Shown in pieces: positions 1-8,156 of a stretch of 47,841 bases of DNA. Position 1 is the first letter of the stretch. Every line of letters begins with the position of its first letter. Both the position numbers and the translations under genes were made by a program. Below the pieces are notes generated by a model. It saw only the letters and a list, made by a program, of their open reading frames with translations, searched no databases and was not told where the DNA came from. Origin of the DNA: Myxococcales bacterium (GTDB lineage Bacteria > Myxococcota_A > Polyangia > Polyangiales > Houyiibacteriaceae); the NCBI GenBank assembly GCA_029862185.1, contig JAOTXX010000027.1, positions 1-47,841 of the forward strand. Direction: 5' to 3'.

Positions 1-972
1 ATCCGCCAGCGGCTGAAGGCAGACGCCGAGCTGCCGCCGGGCGGGCCGGTGGGCGAGGCCTGGGAGCTCTCGGTGGAGCCGGATTTCCCGAGCCGGCTCG
101 CCGACGGACCGAGCCTGGACGAGGTGCTGCGTGCCGACCCGGCGCTCCTCGGCGCCGAGTCGCCGAATGAATCGACCTCGCTTCTGGTGAAGTTGGTCGA
201 CGCCGCAGACGATCTTTCGGTCCAGATTCATCCCGACGAAAACGACCGGCAGCTGGCGGCAGACGAAAGCGGAAAGCCGGAAGCCTGGTACATCATCGAC
301 GCCGAACCCGGCGCGGGTTTGTACCTCGGGTTTCGTGATGGCGTCTCGCGGCAGGAGGTCGAAACCGCAATCGATGAGCAGGGGGACGTGTCCGCGCTCA
401 TGTCGTTCGTCGGGGTGTCTCCTGGCGATCTGTTCTTGATTGGGCCGGGGACACCGCATGCAATCGGCAAAGGCGTCTTGCTGCTCGAGCCTCAGCGTGT
501 TGCGCCGGGCAAACGCGGCGTCACGTACCGGTACTGGGACTGGAACCGGAAGTACGATCGCGCCGGCCAACGGGACCCCAACGGCCAACCGCGCACGCTC
601 CACCGGGAGCGCGCTCTCGACGTGACGAAGTGGGGGCGCACAGCCGACGTCGCACGGAACGATCGTCTGAGTCACCGCGCGGGGCCGGCACCTATCGATG
701 GGCCGGCGAGTCTCGAAGTCCTGATCAGCCGCGACGGACCGCTCCGGTCGGAGGTGTTCTCCGTCCAACGCTTGGCGGGCTCGGGAAAGCTCGAGCTCGA
801 CGCGGCCGATCGATTGCGCGCGCTGACCGTTCTCGACGGACGGGTGACGCTCCACGATGGAGAGACCGTATTGGCTCTGTCGCGCGGACAGACATGCGCA
901 TTGCCCGCCTGCCTCGGTTCGCTCGACGTCGTCCTCGATGCAGCGCACGCCGTGATCTGTAGCTTGGCTTGA
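1..972 (+). CDS. manA: Mannose-6-phosphate isomerase, class I (5' truncated by window edge)
   Basis: Interconverts mannose-6-phosphate and fructose-6-phosphate in the cytoplasm and so feeds mannose into GDP-mannose and envelope sugars. The reading frame is open from base 1, so the true start lies outside the window; 323 residues are visible. Family signatures are GEAWELS near the visible N-terminus, SVQIHPDE (zinc Gln and His), KPEAWYII (zinc Glu), TPHAIGKGVLLLEPQ (zinc His) and YRYWDWNR. A GTG at 49 could be read as a start, but it would remove the residues before GEAWELS that the family normally has. The next gene is a glycosyltransferase 33 bp downstream on the same strand, which fits a sugar/envelope cluster. 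Confidence 0.93.
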   Translation: MRQRLKADAELPPGGPVGEAWELSVEPDFPSRLADGPSLDEVLRADPALLGAESPNESTSLLVKLVDAADDLSVQIHPDENDRQLAADESGKPEAWYIIDAEPGAGLYLGFRDGVSRQEVETAIDEQGDVSALMSFVGVSPGDLFLIGPGTPHAIGKGVLLLEPQRVAPGKRGVTYRYWDWNRKYDRAGQRDPNGQPRTLHRERALDVTKWGRTADVARNDRLSHRAGPAPIDGPASLEVLISRDGPLRSEVFSVQRLAGSGKLELDAADRLRALTVLDGRVTLHDGETVLALSRGQTCALPACLGSLDVVLDAAHAVICSLA

Positions 973-1005
973 CGCCGTCATCTCGACGTAAGACAGTGCC
1001 GCGCC

Positions 1006-1728
1006 TTGGCCGAGCCCGAAACCGTCCCCTCGATCTCGATCGTGATTCCCGTCTTCAACGAGGAAGCGATGCTACGCGCGGCCATACTCGACCTCCTCGA
1101 TCGACTGAGCTTTTTCCCCTGGTCCTACGAGATCCTGATCGCGGAGAACGGATCGACAGACCGAACGGTCGAGATCGCGACCGAGCTCGCCGGGCGTCTC
1201 GACGTGTTCCGATGTCGCCACACCGTCGAGCCGAACTACGGGAAAGCGCTCCGTGAAGGCATCCTCGATGCCAAGGGTGAGATCGTGATTTGCGACGAAA
1301 TCGACCTTTGCGATACGGACTTTTACGAGCGCGCCCTGTCGCTCCTTCGAGACCCATCGGTGGATTTCGTCGTCGGTTCCAAAGCGATGGAAGGCGCCAT
1401 GGACCAGCGCCCCTACTTCCGGCGGCTCGGCACCGTGGTGATCAACGGCATGCTGAGGGCCGCGCTTGGATTCAGAGGAACCGATACGCACGGCCTCAAG
1501 GCCTTTCGAAGAGAACGCGTTCAGCCGATCGCCAGCGCGTGCCAGATCGATCGCGACCTCTTCGCCTCCGAGCTCGTCATCCGGGCAGAGCGCGCTGGAC
1601 TCGGCGTGCGCGAGATTCCGGTCCGGGTGCAGGAGAAGCGGCCGCCGACGGTCGGGCTGGCCCGGCGAGTTCCCAATGTCCTCAAGAACTTCGCGAAGCT
1701 CTTCATTGCAATCCGGTTCAAACGGTGA
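1006..1728 (+). CDS. Family 2 glycosyltransferase (polyprenyl-phosphate sugar synthase type)
   Basis: A 240-residue GT-A fold glycosyltransferase. The N-terminus [12 protein letters not shown] is the nucleotide-sugar binding start of GT2 enzymes. ENGSTDRT and [10 protein letters not shown] follow, as in dolichol/undecaprenyl-phosphate mannosyltransferases. An acidic segment ([10 protein letters not shown]) takes the place of the usual DxD-type metal site. No transmembrane segment is evident, as in soluble DPM1-like enzymes. The start is a TTG at 1006 chosen for family alignment; no in-frame ATG precedes the first strand and the ribosome site is weak. The last four bases (GTGA) overlap the start of the deacetylase gene, so the two proteins are probably coupled. 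The sugar donor cannot be told from sequence. Confidence 0.85.
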   Translation: MAEPETVPSISIVIPVFNEEAMLRAAILDLLDRLSFFPWSYEILIAENGSTDRTVEIATELAGRLDVFRCRHTVEPNYGKALREGILDAKGEIVICDEIDLCDTDFYERALSLLRDPSVDFVVGSKAMEGAMDQRPYFRRLGTVVINGMLRAALGFRGTDTHGLKAFRRERVQPIASACQIDRDLFASELVIRAERAGLGVREIPVRVQEKRPPTVGLARRVPNVLKNFAKLFIAIRFKR

Positions 1729-2660
1729 TTCTGAAACTAGCCGCCATTTCGATCGACTTGGACGAGGTGCCTCGCTACGCGGCGATCCACGGGGTCGAGG
1801 TGCCAGCAGGACGGGGCGCCCGGGCGGTATACGAAAAGTGCGTGCCACGACTCACTGCCTGGCTGGATGACGAATCGATCCGAGCCACGTTCTTTGCCAT
1901 CGGCGAGGACCTCGAGCGCGAGGAGAACCGAAAGACAATCGCCAGGCTTCACGCTGCAGGGCACGAGATCGGAAATCACTCGTATCACCACCATTACGAT
2001 CTCACGCGTCGCGCGGCGGGGGACATCGGCGACGAGATCGAACGTGGCGCGACGATCATCGAACAGAGCTGCGGCAGGCGACCCGTCGGTTTTCGCGCGC
2101 CGGGCTACAGCGTTAGCGACGTGCTGTTCAGCGCGCTCGAAGCGTCCGGGGTCGAGTACGATTCGAGCGTCTTTCCGTGCCCGAGCTACTACGCGTTGAA
2201 GGCCGCAGCGCGGGCGGCGATCAGGCTTCGAGGCCGAAAGAGCTCGAGCATCTTGGACCAGCCAGCAGTTCTACGCGCGCCCCGGGAGCCGTACCGGATC
2301 GGGCGGCCGTACTGGAGAAAGGGGGACGGTATGATGGAACTGCCGATCGGCGTAACGCCGCTGCAGCTCCCTTACATCGGAACTTCCCTCGTCCTTGGCG
2401 GGGACCAACTCGCCGAGCGGCTGAGCAAGCAGATGCTCCGGAGGGAGCTCATCAATCTCGAGCTCCATGGATTCGACGTGGCCGACGCCTACGAAGACGG
2501 GCTCGAGGCGCTCAGACCGTATCGTGCGGACTTGAGGCGAACGGCGGCGGAGAAGCTTCGCTCGCTGCGAACCGCAGTTCAGGTGATTCGGGAGGGCGGC
2601 TTCGAGCTCGTTACCCTCGAAGAAGCGGCGCGCCGCTTCAAGGCGAAACCCAGCCCGTAG
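1725..2660 (+). CDS. Polysaccharide deacetylase (NodB-homology, carbohydrate esterase 4-like)
   Basis: A 311-residue metal-dependent deacetylase that removes acyl groups from amino sugars. The catalytic motifs appear in order: SIDLDE (catalytic and metal Asp), [10 protein letters not shown] (metal His pair), VGFRAPGYS (Arg motif) and LELHGFD (late catalytic His). There is no signal peptide, so it probably acts on a cytoplasmic or lipid-linked substrate rather than on finished wall polymer. The GTG start at 1725 overlaps the glycosyltransferase stop (GTGA). I infer a pair in which the glycosyltransferase makes a lipid-linked N-acylated sugar and this enzyme deacylates it, as in ArnC/ArnD or FlmF2/NaxD. 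The 3' end overlaps the convergent RNase H gene by 23 bp. Confidence 0.87.
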   Translation: MILKLAAISIDLDEVPRYAAIHGVEVPAGRGARAVYEKCVPRLTAWLDDESIRATFFAIGEDLEREENRKTIARLHAAGHEIGNHSYHHHYDLTRRAAGDIGDEIERGATIIEQSCGRRPVGFRAPGYSVSDVLFSALEASGVEYDSSVFPCPSYYALKAAARAAIRLRGRKSSSILDQPAVLRAPREPYRIGRPYWRKGDGMMELPIGVTPLQLPYIGTSLVLGGDQLAERLSKQMLRRELINLELHGFDVADAYEDGLEALRPYRADLRRTAAEKLRSLRTAVQVIREGGFELVTLEEAARRFKAKPSP

Positions 2661-3348
2661 AGGATTTGTCCTGCACCGCGCGGACGGCGAGCCCGTCGGC
2701 CTCCTCGTTGAGTCGCACCCCTTGGTGGCCGCGGACGTGATAGAGCTTGGCGTCGGGATGTGTGTCTAGCGCCTGTCGCACTTTGGCGACCAGCTCTTTG
2801 TTGGCACGGACCTTCCAACCCTGCGTCAGCACGCCGATCGAATACGTCGAATCGGTGTAGAGCCGGAGCGGCCTGCCCAGCTCCATTGCAAGCTCTGCCG
2901 CGCGAAGAATGCCCGTCAGCTCGGCAATGTTGTTGGTCGCCTCCCCGATGTACTCGCTGAGCTCGCGTCTCTGATCCGCCCAGAGCGCGACTGCGCCGAC
3001 TCCTGCCGGGCCAGGGTTGCCGCTGCAGGCGCCGTCCGCGTAGACGAGCACTTCGTCACCTTCCGGCTTTTCGGGGGCCGCCGATTCTTTGGAGGAGGCT
3101 GCGCCCGCGGGCTTTTTGCTTGCCTTCTTTGCCTTCTGCACCGCTTCGCCGGGCGCGCAAAACGAATCTGGCTCGATCTGCGAGGTTGCTCCGGACGGCT
3201 TCAAATTCGAGGCGCCCGCGAAATACGCCCTTCCGTCATTGGGTTTATACCGAACCTCGACCCTGCCCTCGCGTGCGACGAGCTCCCCGCTCTCATCACA
3301 ACGCGCGAGGACCTCGGCATTGCGTAACCGCATTCGGCGCCATGGCAT
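2638..3348 (-). CDS. rnhA: Ribonuclease HI with an N-terminal extension
   Basis: Cleaves the RNA strand of RNA-DNA hybrids. The C-terminal part is a complete RNase HI domain: YADGACSGNPGPAG (first Asp), NNIAELTGIL (Glu), YTDSTYSIGVL (second Asp), VRGHQGVRLNEEAD (His and last Asp). Before it lies an extension of about 100 residues: a small possible domain (RLRNAEVLARCDESG... to YFAGASNL) and a Lys/Ala/Glu-rich linker. This is not the classical eukaryotic hybrid-binding domain as far as I can see. The start is the ATG at 3348; an ATG at 3333 is a close alternative. It diverges from the next gene across only 30 bp. Confidence 0.9.
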   Translation of the reverse strand: MPWRRMRLRNAEVLARCDESGELVAREGRVEVRYKPNDGRAYFAGASNLKPSGATSQIEPDSFCAPGEAVQKAKKASKKPAGAASSKESAAPEKPEGDEVLVYADGACSGNPGPAGVGAVALWADQRRELSEYIGEATNNIAELTGILRAAELAMELGRPLRLYTDSTYSIGVLTQGWKVRANKELVAKVRQALDTHPDAKLYHVRGHQGVRLNEEADGLAVRAVQDKSSTGWVSP

Positions 3349-3378
3349 GGGGCACCCGTTAGCACGAGGGCTTGCCCC

Positions 3379-4341
3379 GTGAAAAGAACTTCCTACCCTC
3401 GAGCCGTGTCTCGCTCGCTCAAGGTGGCCGCCGTCGTTTCGATCAGCATGGCGGGCTTGCTCTTCGCGGCGATGCAACACGCAAAAACGCTACGGGGGAA
3501 TCGGCTGCTCCATCAGCTTCCGAGCACGGCCCGTGCCATCTTGAGGATCGACGCTGCCTCGCTCGAAGATACAGCTGCGGCCAAGACGCTGATTGCCGCA
3601 TTCGTTGCCGACGAGCAGCTGAGCGAGATCGAAGCGATCTGCGCTCTGGATCCGATGAAGGCACTGACTGAAGTCATCGTTTGGGTTCGCGGTCCCGACG
3701 ATCAACCGCTTCAATCGATCGGCGTGATGTTGCAGGGACGTGCCGCAAGCGCCGCAACCTTGGCGGCCTGTCACCGTGCACTCGTCGAAGGCCGCGGTGG
3801 CTCGATCGTTCGCATCGACGGTCCAGCAGGGCCTATGCAGGCAAACCTCGATCAGCGGAGCGCAATTGCAGTGATCGATGACCGGACCATCATCGCCGGC
3901 TCTGTGACGACCGTGAAGGAGGCCATCGCGGTACGGCGCGGTACGGCGCCCGCGCTCGTCGAACGGGGCCGCATTGCCGAGCGTTGGCCGCTCTTGAGTC
4001 GCGGCAGCAGCATTTCTGCGATTTTGGAGCCCCCGGACCATTGGATGTCTGCGTTGGAGCGGGTGGCGAAGCGGTCGGACGGACCCTCCGCGCTAGAAGG
4101 CGCGCAAACCATCGGCTTGTTCGTCGAGTCTGGAAGCGCCGGGACCGTGACGCTTTCCATCGACGTGGGCAGTGTGGAGCTCGCAGCTCAAGATGCAGAG
4201 CGCATTCGCGATTGGATCGCCTCGCCGCCCGAGAACGTCGAGCCGCCATGGACGAACGTGCTGCATTCGGCTCGCGTGGCGGCTCGCGAACGCACCATCG
4301 AAGTGACCGTCGACGTGTCTAGTCTTTCGACGGCTCGCTAG
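3379..4341 (+). CDS. Unknown membrane-anchored protein
   Basis: A 320-residue protein I do not recognise. A basic N-terminus followed by a hydrophobic stretch (VAAVVSISMAGLLFAAM) looks like an uncleaved signal anchor, so the rest is probably extracytoplasmic. The body begins LPSTARAILRIDAASLED and has alternating short strands and helices (AIAVIDDRTIIAGS, GLFVESGSAGTVTLSIDV). That pattern recalls large, poorly characterised Myxococcota periplasmic proteins, but I see no catalytic motif. The GTG at 3379 is the first start; a GTG at 3406 is also possible and keeps the anchor. It overlaps the convergent permease gene by 23 bp. Confidence 0.72.
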   Translation: MKRTSYPRAVSRSLKVAAVVSISMAGLLFAAMQHAKTLRGNRLLHQLPSTARAILRIDAASLEDTAAAKTLIAAFVADEQLSEIEAICALDPMKALTEVIVWVRGPDDQPLQSIGVMLQGRAASAATLAACHRALVEGRGGSIVRIDGPAGPMQANLDQRSAIAVIDDRTIIAGSVTTVKEAIAVRRGTAPALVERGRIAERWPLLSRGSSISAILEPPDHWMSALERVAKRSDGPSALEGAQTIGLFVESGSAGTVTLSIDVGSVELAAQDAERIRDWIASPPENVEPPWTNVLHSARVAARERTIEVTVDVSSLSTAR

Positions 4342-5449
4342 CGCTGCGCGTCTTGGCGTTTCGCCCGATGAAGAACTCCGACTTTCTATACCCGCCGTCG
4401 ATTCGTTGGATCAAAATCTTGATGACCGCAGCGGCGGGGACTGCAAGCAAGACCCCAGTGAATCCCAGCAGCTCCGCGCCCACCAGCAACGCGAACAGGA
4501 CCGCGATTGCAGAAATCCCGACGGTGTCCCCCATGATCTTCGGCGTGATCACGAAGCCCTCCAGGCCCTGAATGATCGCGTGTACGCCGAGCACCCAGAG
4601 GACCTGCGTCCAACCCTGCCAGTCGAGCGCGGTCATCAGCAGAGCCGTACCGAGCGCGAGGGTGCTCCCGAGATACGGAATGAAGGAGAGCAAGCCCGCC
4701 ATGATCCCGATCGGCAGCGCCAAGGGCACCCCGATCGACCCGTACCCAACCGAATACAGGACAGCCAAGATGGCCATGACGGTGAACTGACCTCGGAAAA
4801 ACTGCCCGAGCACCTCGTCGACCTCGCGAAAGAAGCCGTAGGCCTGTGGCCGATGTCGCGGTGGAATCAAGTCCGCGGCCCGGGCCACGAGAGCATCGAA
4901 GTCGTAGAGAAGGTAGAACGCGAAGACCGGGATCATCAGCGAGGCGACGATTGCACCAACCGCCGAAGCCGTCCCACCAAGAAGCCATTTTGCGACGGCC
5001 GTGGCGGGGGTGTAGCCCTTGGTGAGAACCGATTGGAGGTCGAGGTGCAGCTCCTCGAACGCGTCGCCCACCGAGTTGGGAACTTGCAGGCCGTACTCGA
5101 GGAGGATTGGCTCCCACTCCGCGCGGCTGCGTGCGACGAGCCCGGGCAATCGCTTCACGAAGCTCGAGATCTCCTCGTAGACCATCGGTAAGATGACCAG
5201 CAGCGAAATGACCGCGATCGCGAAGACACCCAGAAGAAGCACCGCAATGCCGACGGCGCGGCCAATCGAGCGGTCGCGGAGAAGCCGGCTCTGCTCGATC
5301 CGATCGACTAGCGGGTCGAGCATGTACGCGATCAGGAAGGCAAAGAAGACCGGCGCCAGCACGCCGCGCAGAGTGAAGAGCAGCCACCCGACGGCGAGGG
5401 AAACACCCAGCCACAGTACCCAGCGCGGAGCCCTGTCTCGCTCAGACAT
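4319..5449 (-). CDS. AI-2E family transporter / PerM-type permease
   Basis: A 376-residue polytopic inner-membrane protein of the PerM/YdiK/TqsA family (formerly UPF0118). It shows the typical order: two N-terminal helices (WVLWLGVSLAVGWLLFTL and the following segment), a long amphipathic middle region between VILPMVYEEIS and the next membrane block, then IPYLGSTLALGTALL and GFVITPKIMGDTVGISAIAV. Family members have been linked to autoinducer-2 export or Na+(Li+)/H+ antiport; the substrate here is unknown. The ATG at 5449 lies 21 bp after the stop of the RNase HII-like gene on the same strand, so they may be cotranscribed. Confidence 0.88.
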   Translation of the reverse strand: MSERDRAPRWVLWLGVSLAVGWLLFTLRGVLAPVFFAFLIAYMLDPLVDRIEQSRLLRDRSIGRAVGIAVLLLGVFAIAVISLLVILPMVYEEISSFVKRLPGLVARSRAEWEPILLEYGLQVPNSVGDAFEELHLDLQSVLTKGYTPATAVAKWLLGGTASAVGAIVASLMIPVFAFYLLYDFDALVARAADLIPPRHRPQAYGFFREVDEVLGQFFRGQFTVMAILAVLYSVGYGSIGVPLALPIGIMAGLLSFIPYLGSTLALGTALLMTALDWQGWTQVLWVLGVHAIIQGLEGFVITPKIMGDTVGISAIAVLFALLVGAELLGFTGVLLAVPAAAVIKILIQRIDGGYRKSEFFIGRNAKTRSASEPSKD

Positions 5450-5470
5450 ACCCGCCTTCTAGCACAGCCA

Positions 5471-6394
5471 TCAGGCGTGCCGCTGGAAGCAATCGGGCGC
5501 GATGCCGAGGCGGCGGCGCGATCGCTCGGTCGCTTGGATGAAGCGCGTGGTCACCGGGTCGTGGTAGCCGCTCGCGAGCATCAGCCCAGGGAGGTCGTTT
5601 CGGTAGAACGCGCCAATCCGGTGCATGCAGACCTCGCGCACGTACTTTCCCACGATGGAGGCGAGCGCGACCGGAAGGTGCCGAGCATCTGCATCGACTT
5701 CGAAGCGAAGCTCGCCCACGCGGTCGACCGCATATCGGCGCTGGCCGCGACGGTCGGCCAGAGCCTCGACCCGATTGGAATCGAAACGGGTGAAACGTGA
5801 GGCGTAGTCGCGGATGCCACCGATCATTCCGCAAAGGACGAGCAGCGGAGAGCCGTGGCGGACATGGACCGAAGCGATCAGATCCTCGAACAGCTCGAGA
5901 TCGACGGCAAGCTTGTTCGTTCCACGCGAGAGCTTTGCGTTGAGCATGCCAGCGCAGGCGACACGGCTTTGAACGTCGACGATGCGAAGGCTCGATCGGC
6001 CGATCAGCTTATCGAGCAGCTGCCTGCCGTGAGCCGCATTGCCTCCGAACATCGGCAGCGAGAGGTCGACTCCCCAGCACTGCCGCGCGGTCGCTTCGTC
6101 TGGACAGCAAGCACGTAGCCGTGGGCGGGACAGAGGCGCAACGCGGTCGAGAAAGTCATCCAATGAGGCAGGCAGCCCTGCTCCGCCACGTTCCACCAGA
6201 GCCAGGGCCACCGATTCGATGAACGCCATCCTCCCGAAGCCACCTGTCTCCTTGCTGTCGGTCAGCCCAAGGCCAAGCCCCCGCTTGCACAGCGCCGCTC
6301 TGGGATAGCGTGAAGCCTCGAGAACCACGGACGTGGCCACCAGAGGCCCCAGGCGCGGCCCCAGGCCGTTCTCGTCGACCCCCATCACGAGCAT
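5471..6394 (-). CDS. Divergent RNase HII-like protein
   Basis: About 307 residues from the ATG at 6394; a TTG at 6421 is possible but less likely. The N-terminus GVDENGLGPRLGPLV aligns with the RNase HII active-site start G-D-E-A-G-R-G-P-x-x-G-P, keeping Asp7 and Glu8 but with Leu in place of the GRG arginine. TDSKE matches the DSK motif, and DARHLPVALASIVGKY matches the GD...AASI.AK block, with Asp236 in place. The family's third acid (in DG after a hydrophobic strand) appears to be Cys188 in LLVLCGM. The protein is longer than usual RNase HII (about 200-260 residues). It may be a paralogue with altered nucleic-acid specificity, or inactive. Confidence 0.66.
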   Translation of the reverse strand: MLVMGVDENGLGPRLGPLVATSVVLEASRYPRAALCKRGLGLGLTDSKETGGFGRMAFIESVALALVERGGAGLPASLDDFLDRVAPLSRPRLRACCPDEATARQCWGVDLSLPMFGGNAAHGRQLLDKLIGRSSLRIVDVQSRVACAGMLNAKLSRGTNKLAVDLELFEDLIASVHVRHGSPLLVLCGMIGGIRDYASRFTRFDSNRVEALADRRGQRRYAVDRVGELRFEVDADARHLPVALASIVGKYVREVCMHRIGAFYRNDLPGLMLASGYHDPVTTRFIQATERSRRRLGIAPDCFQRHA

Positions 6395-6441
6395 GTCCGC
6401 GATGTACCACGGAGGCCCCAAGTCGCACCACTCGGCAGGGT

Positions 6442-6470
6442 TTGGCCTCGTCGCGAAATCACGGTAATAT
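6442..6470 (+). promoter_or_regulatory. Sigma70-like promoter, leaderless arrangement
   Basis: -35 TTGGCC (6442-6447), 17-bp spacer, -10 TAATAT (6465-6470). Only nine bases separate the -10 from the GTG at 6480, so transcription would start at or almost at the start codon. The AT-rich patch 6463-6479 stands out against the GC-rich surroundings. Confidence 0.5.
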
Positions 6471-6479
6471 TATGGTATT

Positions 6480-7295
6480 GTGGTAGCTCGCATAGACTCT
6501 GCATCCGGGGACGAGGATCAGGGGCAAACGGAAAACCCGATTGCCCGGATGGTCCGAGAAGCGATCGAGAGCGTCGCGACCCCAGAGGTGCAGGTGCAGA
6601 TCCTCCATCGCGCCCTGCACATGGCACGGGAGCATGAAATCCCGGGCGCGGGGGATCGCCTGCACCGCTTCGTGGATAAGCATCTCCGAAGCGCGATGGA
6701 GTTCTATCTTGGCAACGCCGCCACGGACGCCGTGATGCAGAACCTCGAGCCCATGCTGATGTTCGCCGAAACGATCGGCTCTCAGCCGCCACAGGACGAC
6801 GCTCGCGAGGACGCGACGCGGAAGCTTGGCCGCGAACGGGCGAGCTCGGGCGTCAGCAGGAAGCACAGCGGTCATCCATCGGAGCCCAGCACCTCGAAGT
6901 ACCCCACGATTCAACCCTTGGGCTCCGCGCTACCGATGGTCTTCGTCGCGACCCGCGACCGTGCGCGATACGACGAGATCGCCAAGAAGGTCGGATCCGC
7001 CGCGGCGGTACAGCAAATCGAGGACGTCGTCGCGTTTCTCGACAACGTCAAGGCCACCGCATCCTTGAGCCCACTGCTCGTCATCGATTGCGTCGAGGCT
7101 TCCGTCCAACCCGCCACGATCGCGACGTTGGCGCACGAGCTGCCCAAAAACTCCGCGGTCTTGGTTTGGGGCGCCACCGAAAAGCACCGCGCTCTGACCG
7201 ACCTAGTGACGGGCGATCGAGGATGGTTTCGCTGCGGTGTCGAGGCCAAGCCTGGCGATGTCGCTGCCCTGATCCAAATGCTCCTCGGCAAATAG
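6480..7295 (+). CDS. Unknown protein with helical N-terminal domain and receiver-like C-terminal domain
   Basis: A 271-residue soluble protein. The N-terminal 100 residues are helical and acidic (IARMVREAIESVATPEVQVQ and so on), a Ser/Pro/Arg-rich linker follows, and the last 125 residues resemble a degenerate response-regulator receiver: LPMVFVATRDRARYDEI as strand 1/helix 1, SPLLVIDCVEAS as strand 3, and NSAVLVWGATEK as strand 4. The Asp in VIDCVEAS could stand where the phosphoacceptor sits, but the acidic pocket and the conserved Lys are not clear, so it may be a pseudo-receiver. The GTG at 6480 is placed by the promoter spacing. The 3' end overlaps the convergent mepA-like gene by 93 bp. 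Confidence 0.65.
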   Translation: MVARIDSASGDEDQGQTENPIARMVREAIESVATPEVQVQILHRALHMAREHEIPGAGDRLHRFVDKHLRSAMEFYLGNAATDAVMQNLEPMLMFAETIGSQPPQDDAREDATRKLGRERASSGVSRKHSGHPSEPSTSKYPTIQPLGSALPMVFVATRDRARYDEIAKKVGSAAAVQQIEDVVAFLDNVKATASLSPLLVIDCVEASVQPATIATLAHELPKNSAVLVWGATEKHRALTDLVTGDRGWFRCGVEAKPGDVAALIQMLLGK

Positions 7296-8087
7296 CCAAC
7301 GAAGGATGCCGGCATCGTTGGCGGCGACACTTGCGCGACTGTCCTCCTTGCGCGCGGGGTCGCTCAGCCACGGCCAGTGGGGCGCTTGTTCCCTGCAACC
7401 GAGATGCCGTTCCTTGGGCCCACAGCCCACGCGGAGATGAAAGTGATCGTCGTGTGGCTCGCCGCGCGATGGCTGATGAAGGACCCAGGTGGCTCGAACC
7501 AGCGCTTGAGGCGAACGCTCGTGGCGCGCGGCGTAGCGCAGAAGCCGAACCTTGAGCTCATTCGAGCAGAAGAGCCATTTCACGCGGGCTTCGTCGTCCA
7601 TCAGCAAGCTGCGCACCAGGTGCCAATTGCGCGCTTCGTCGAAGCGGACCGACTCGCCGGGCAGGATCGCGAATCCAAACCGGTCGAACCGGAGCCAGGG
7701 ATCGGGACTCGTGGTGAGCCCGCCGACGTCTCTCGCGAAAAACAAAAGGTCGGCGTCCCGGCCAGTGCGATGGGTTCGATGCCTCTCGTGCGAGCCGCCC
7801 AGGTGGCTCGACAGATCGCCAACCCGAAGCGGGGGTCCAGTTGGAAATGCGTGGGCTACTTCACGGGCCGCGCGCTCGATCGCACCAACGAGAGTCTCCG
7901 TGCCGTATTGCGTTCGGTCCTGGGGCCGCAGCCGCCGATAGCCCTCGCCGCGGTCGGCGAGGCCAACGGCATCACGAAGGTAGCCGTAATCGGCAGTGCC
8001 CACCGAGATCGTCTGGCCTGCCGGCACCGGCTCGGTCACGCAGGAACAGATCACGATGATTCCCGCAAACGGAAAAACCCTCAACAT
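7203..8087 (-). CDS. mepA: MepA-type penicillin-insensitive murein endopeptidase, probable lipoprotein
   Basis: A zinc peptidase of the LAS (MepA/VanY/lysostaphin) group that cuts peptide cross-links in peptidoglycan. The signature is the His/Asp cluster HRTHRTGRDADLLF and the late metal motif DDHFHLRVGC. The N-terminus FPFAGIIVICSC looks like a lipoprotein signal with Cys near residue 16, so it is placed in the periplasm or outer membrane; the lipobox is not canonical. It has 294 residues, close to the family size. The C-terminal 90 bp overlap the convergent gene ending at 7295. The ATG at 8087 is preceded nine bases upstream by a TATCAT box. Confidence 0.82.
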   Translation of the reverse strand: MLRVFPFAGIIVICSCVTEPVPAGQTISVGTADYGYLRDAVGLADRGEGYRRLRPQDRTQYGTETLVGAIERAAREVAHAFPTGPPLRVGDLSSHLGGSHERHRTHRTGRDADLLFFARDVGGLTTSPDPWLRFDRFGFAILPGESVRFDEARNWHLVRSLLMDDEARVKWLFCSNELKVRLLRYAARHERSPQALVRATWVLHQPSRGEPHDDHFHLRVGCGPKERHLGCREQAPHWPWLSDPARKEDSRASVAANDAGILRWLFAEEHLDQGSDIARLGLDTAAKPSSIARH

Positions 8088-8096
8088 TTCAAATGC

Positions 8097-8102
8097 ATGA
8101 TA
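8097..8102 (-). promoter_or_regulatory. -10 box for mepA-like gene, leaderless arrangement
   Basis: Read on the minus strand the hexamer is TATCAT, nine bases upstream of the ATG at 8087. No good -35 is seen at 16-18 bp. It lies back to back with the promoter of the TPR/zincin gene in the 69-bp divergent gap. Confidence 0.38.
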
Positions 8103-8116
8103 GCCTACGGTTCCGC

Positions 8117-8144
8117 TTGACGTCCCAAACCCGCCACGTAAGTT
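8117..8144 (+). promoter_or_regulatory. Sigma70-like promoter for TPR/zincin gene
   Basis: -35 TTGACG (8117-8122), 16-bp spacer, -10 TAAGTT (8139-8144). The predicted transcription start falls 2-6 bases before the GTG 8154 / ATG 8157 pair, so the mRNA has almost no leader. Confidence 0.48.
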
Positions 8145-8156
8145 TCGGAATTAGTG

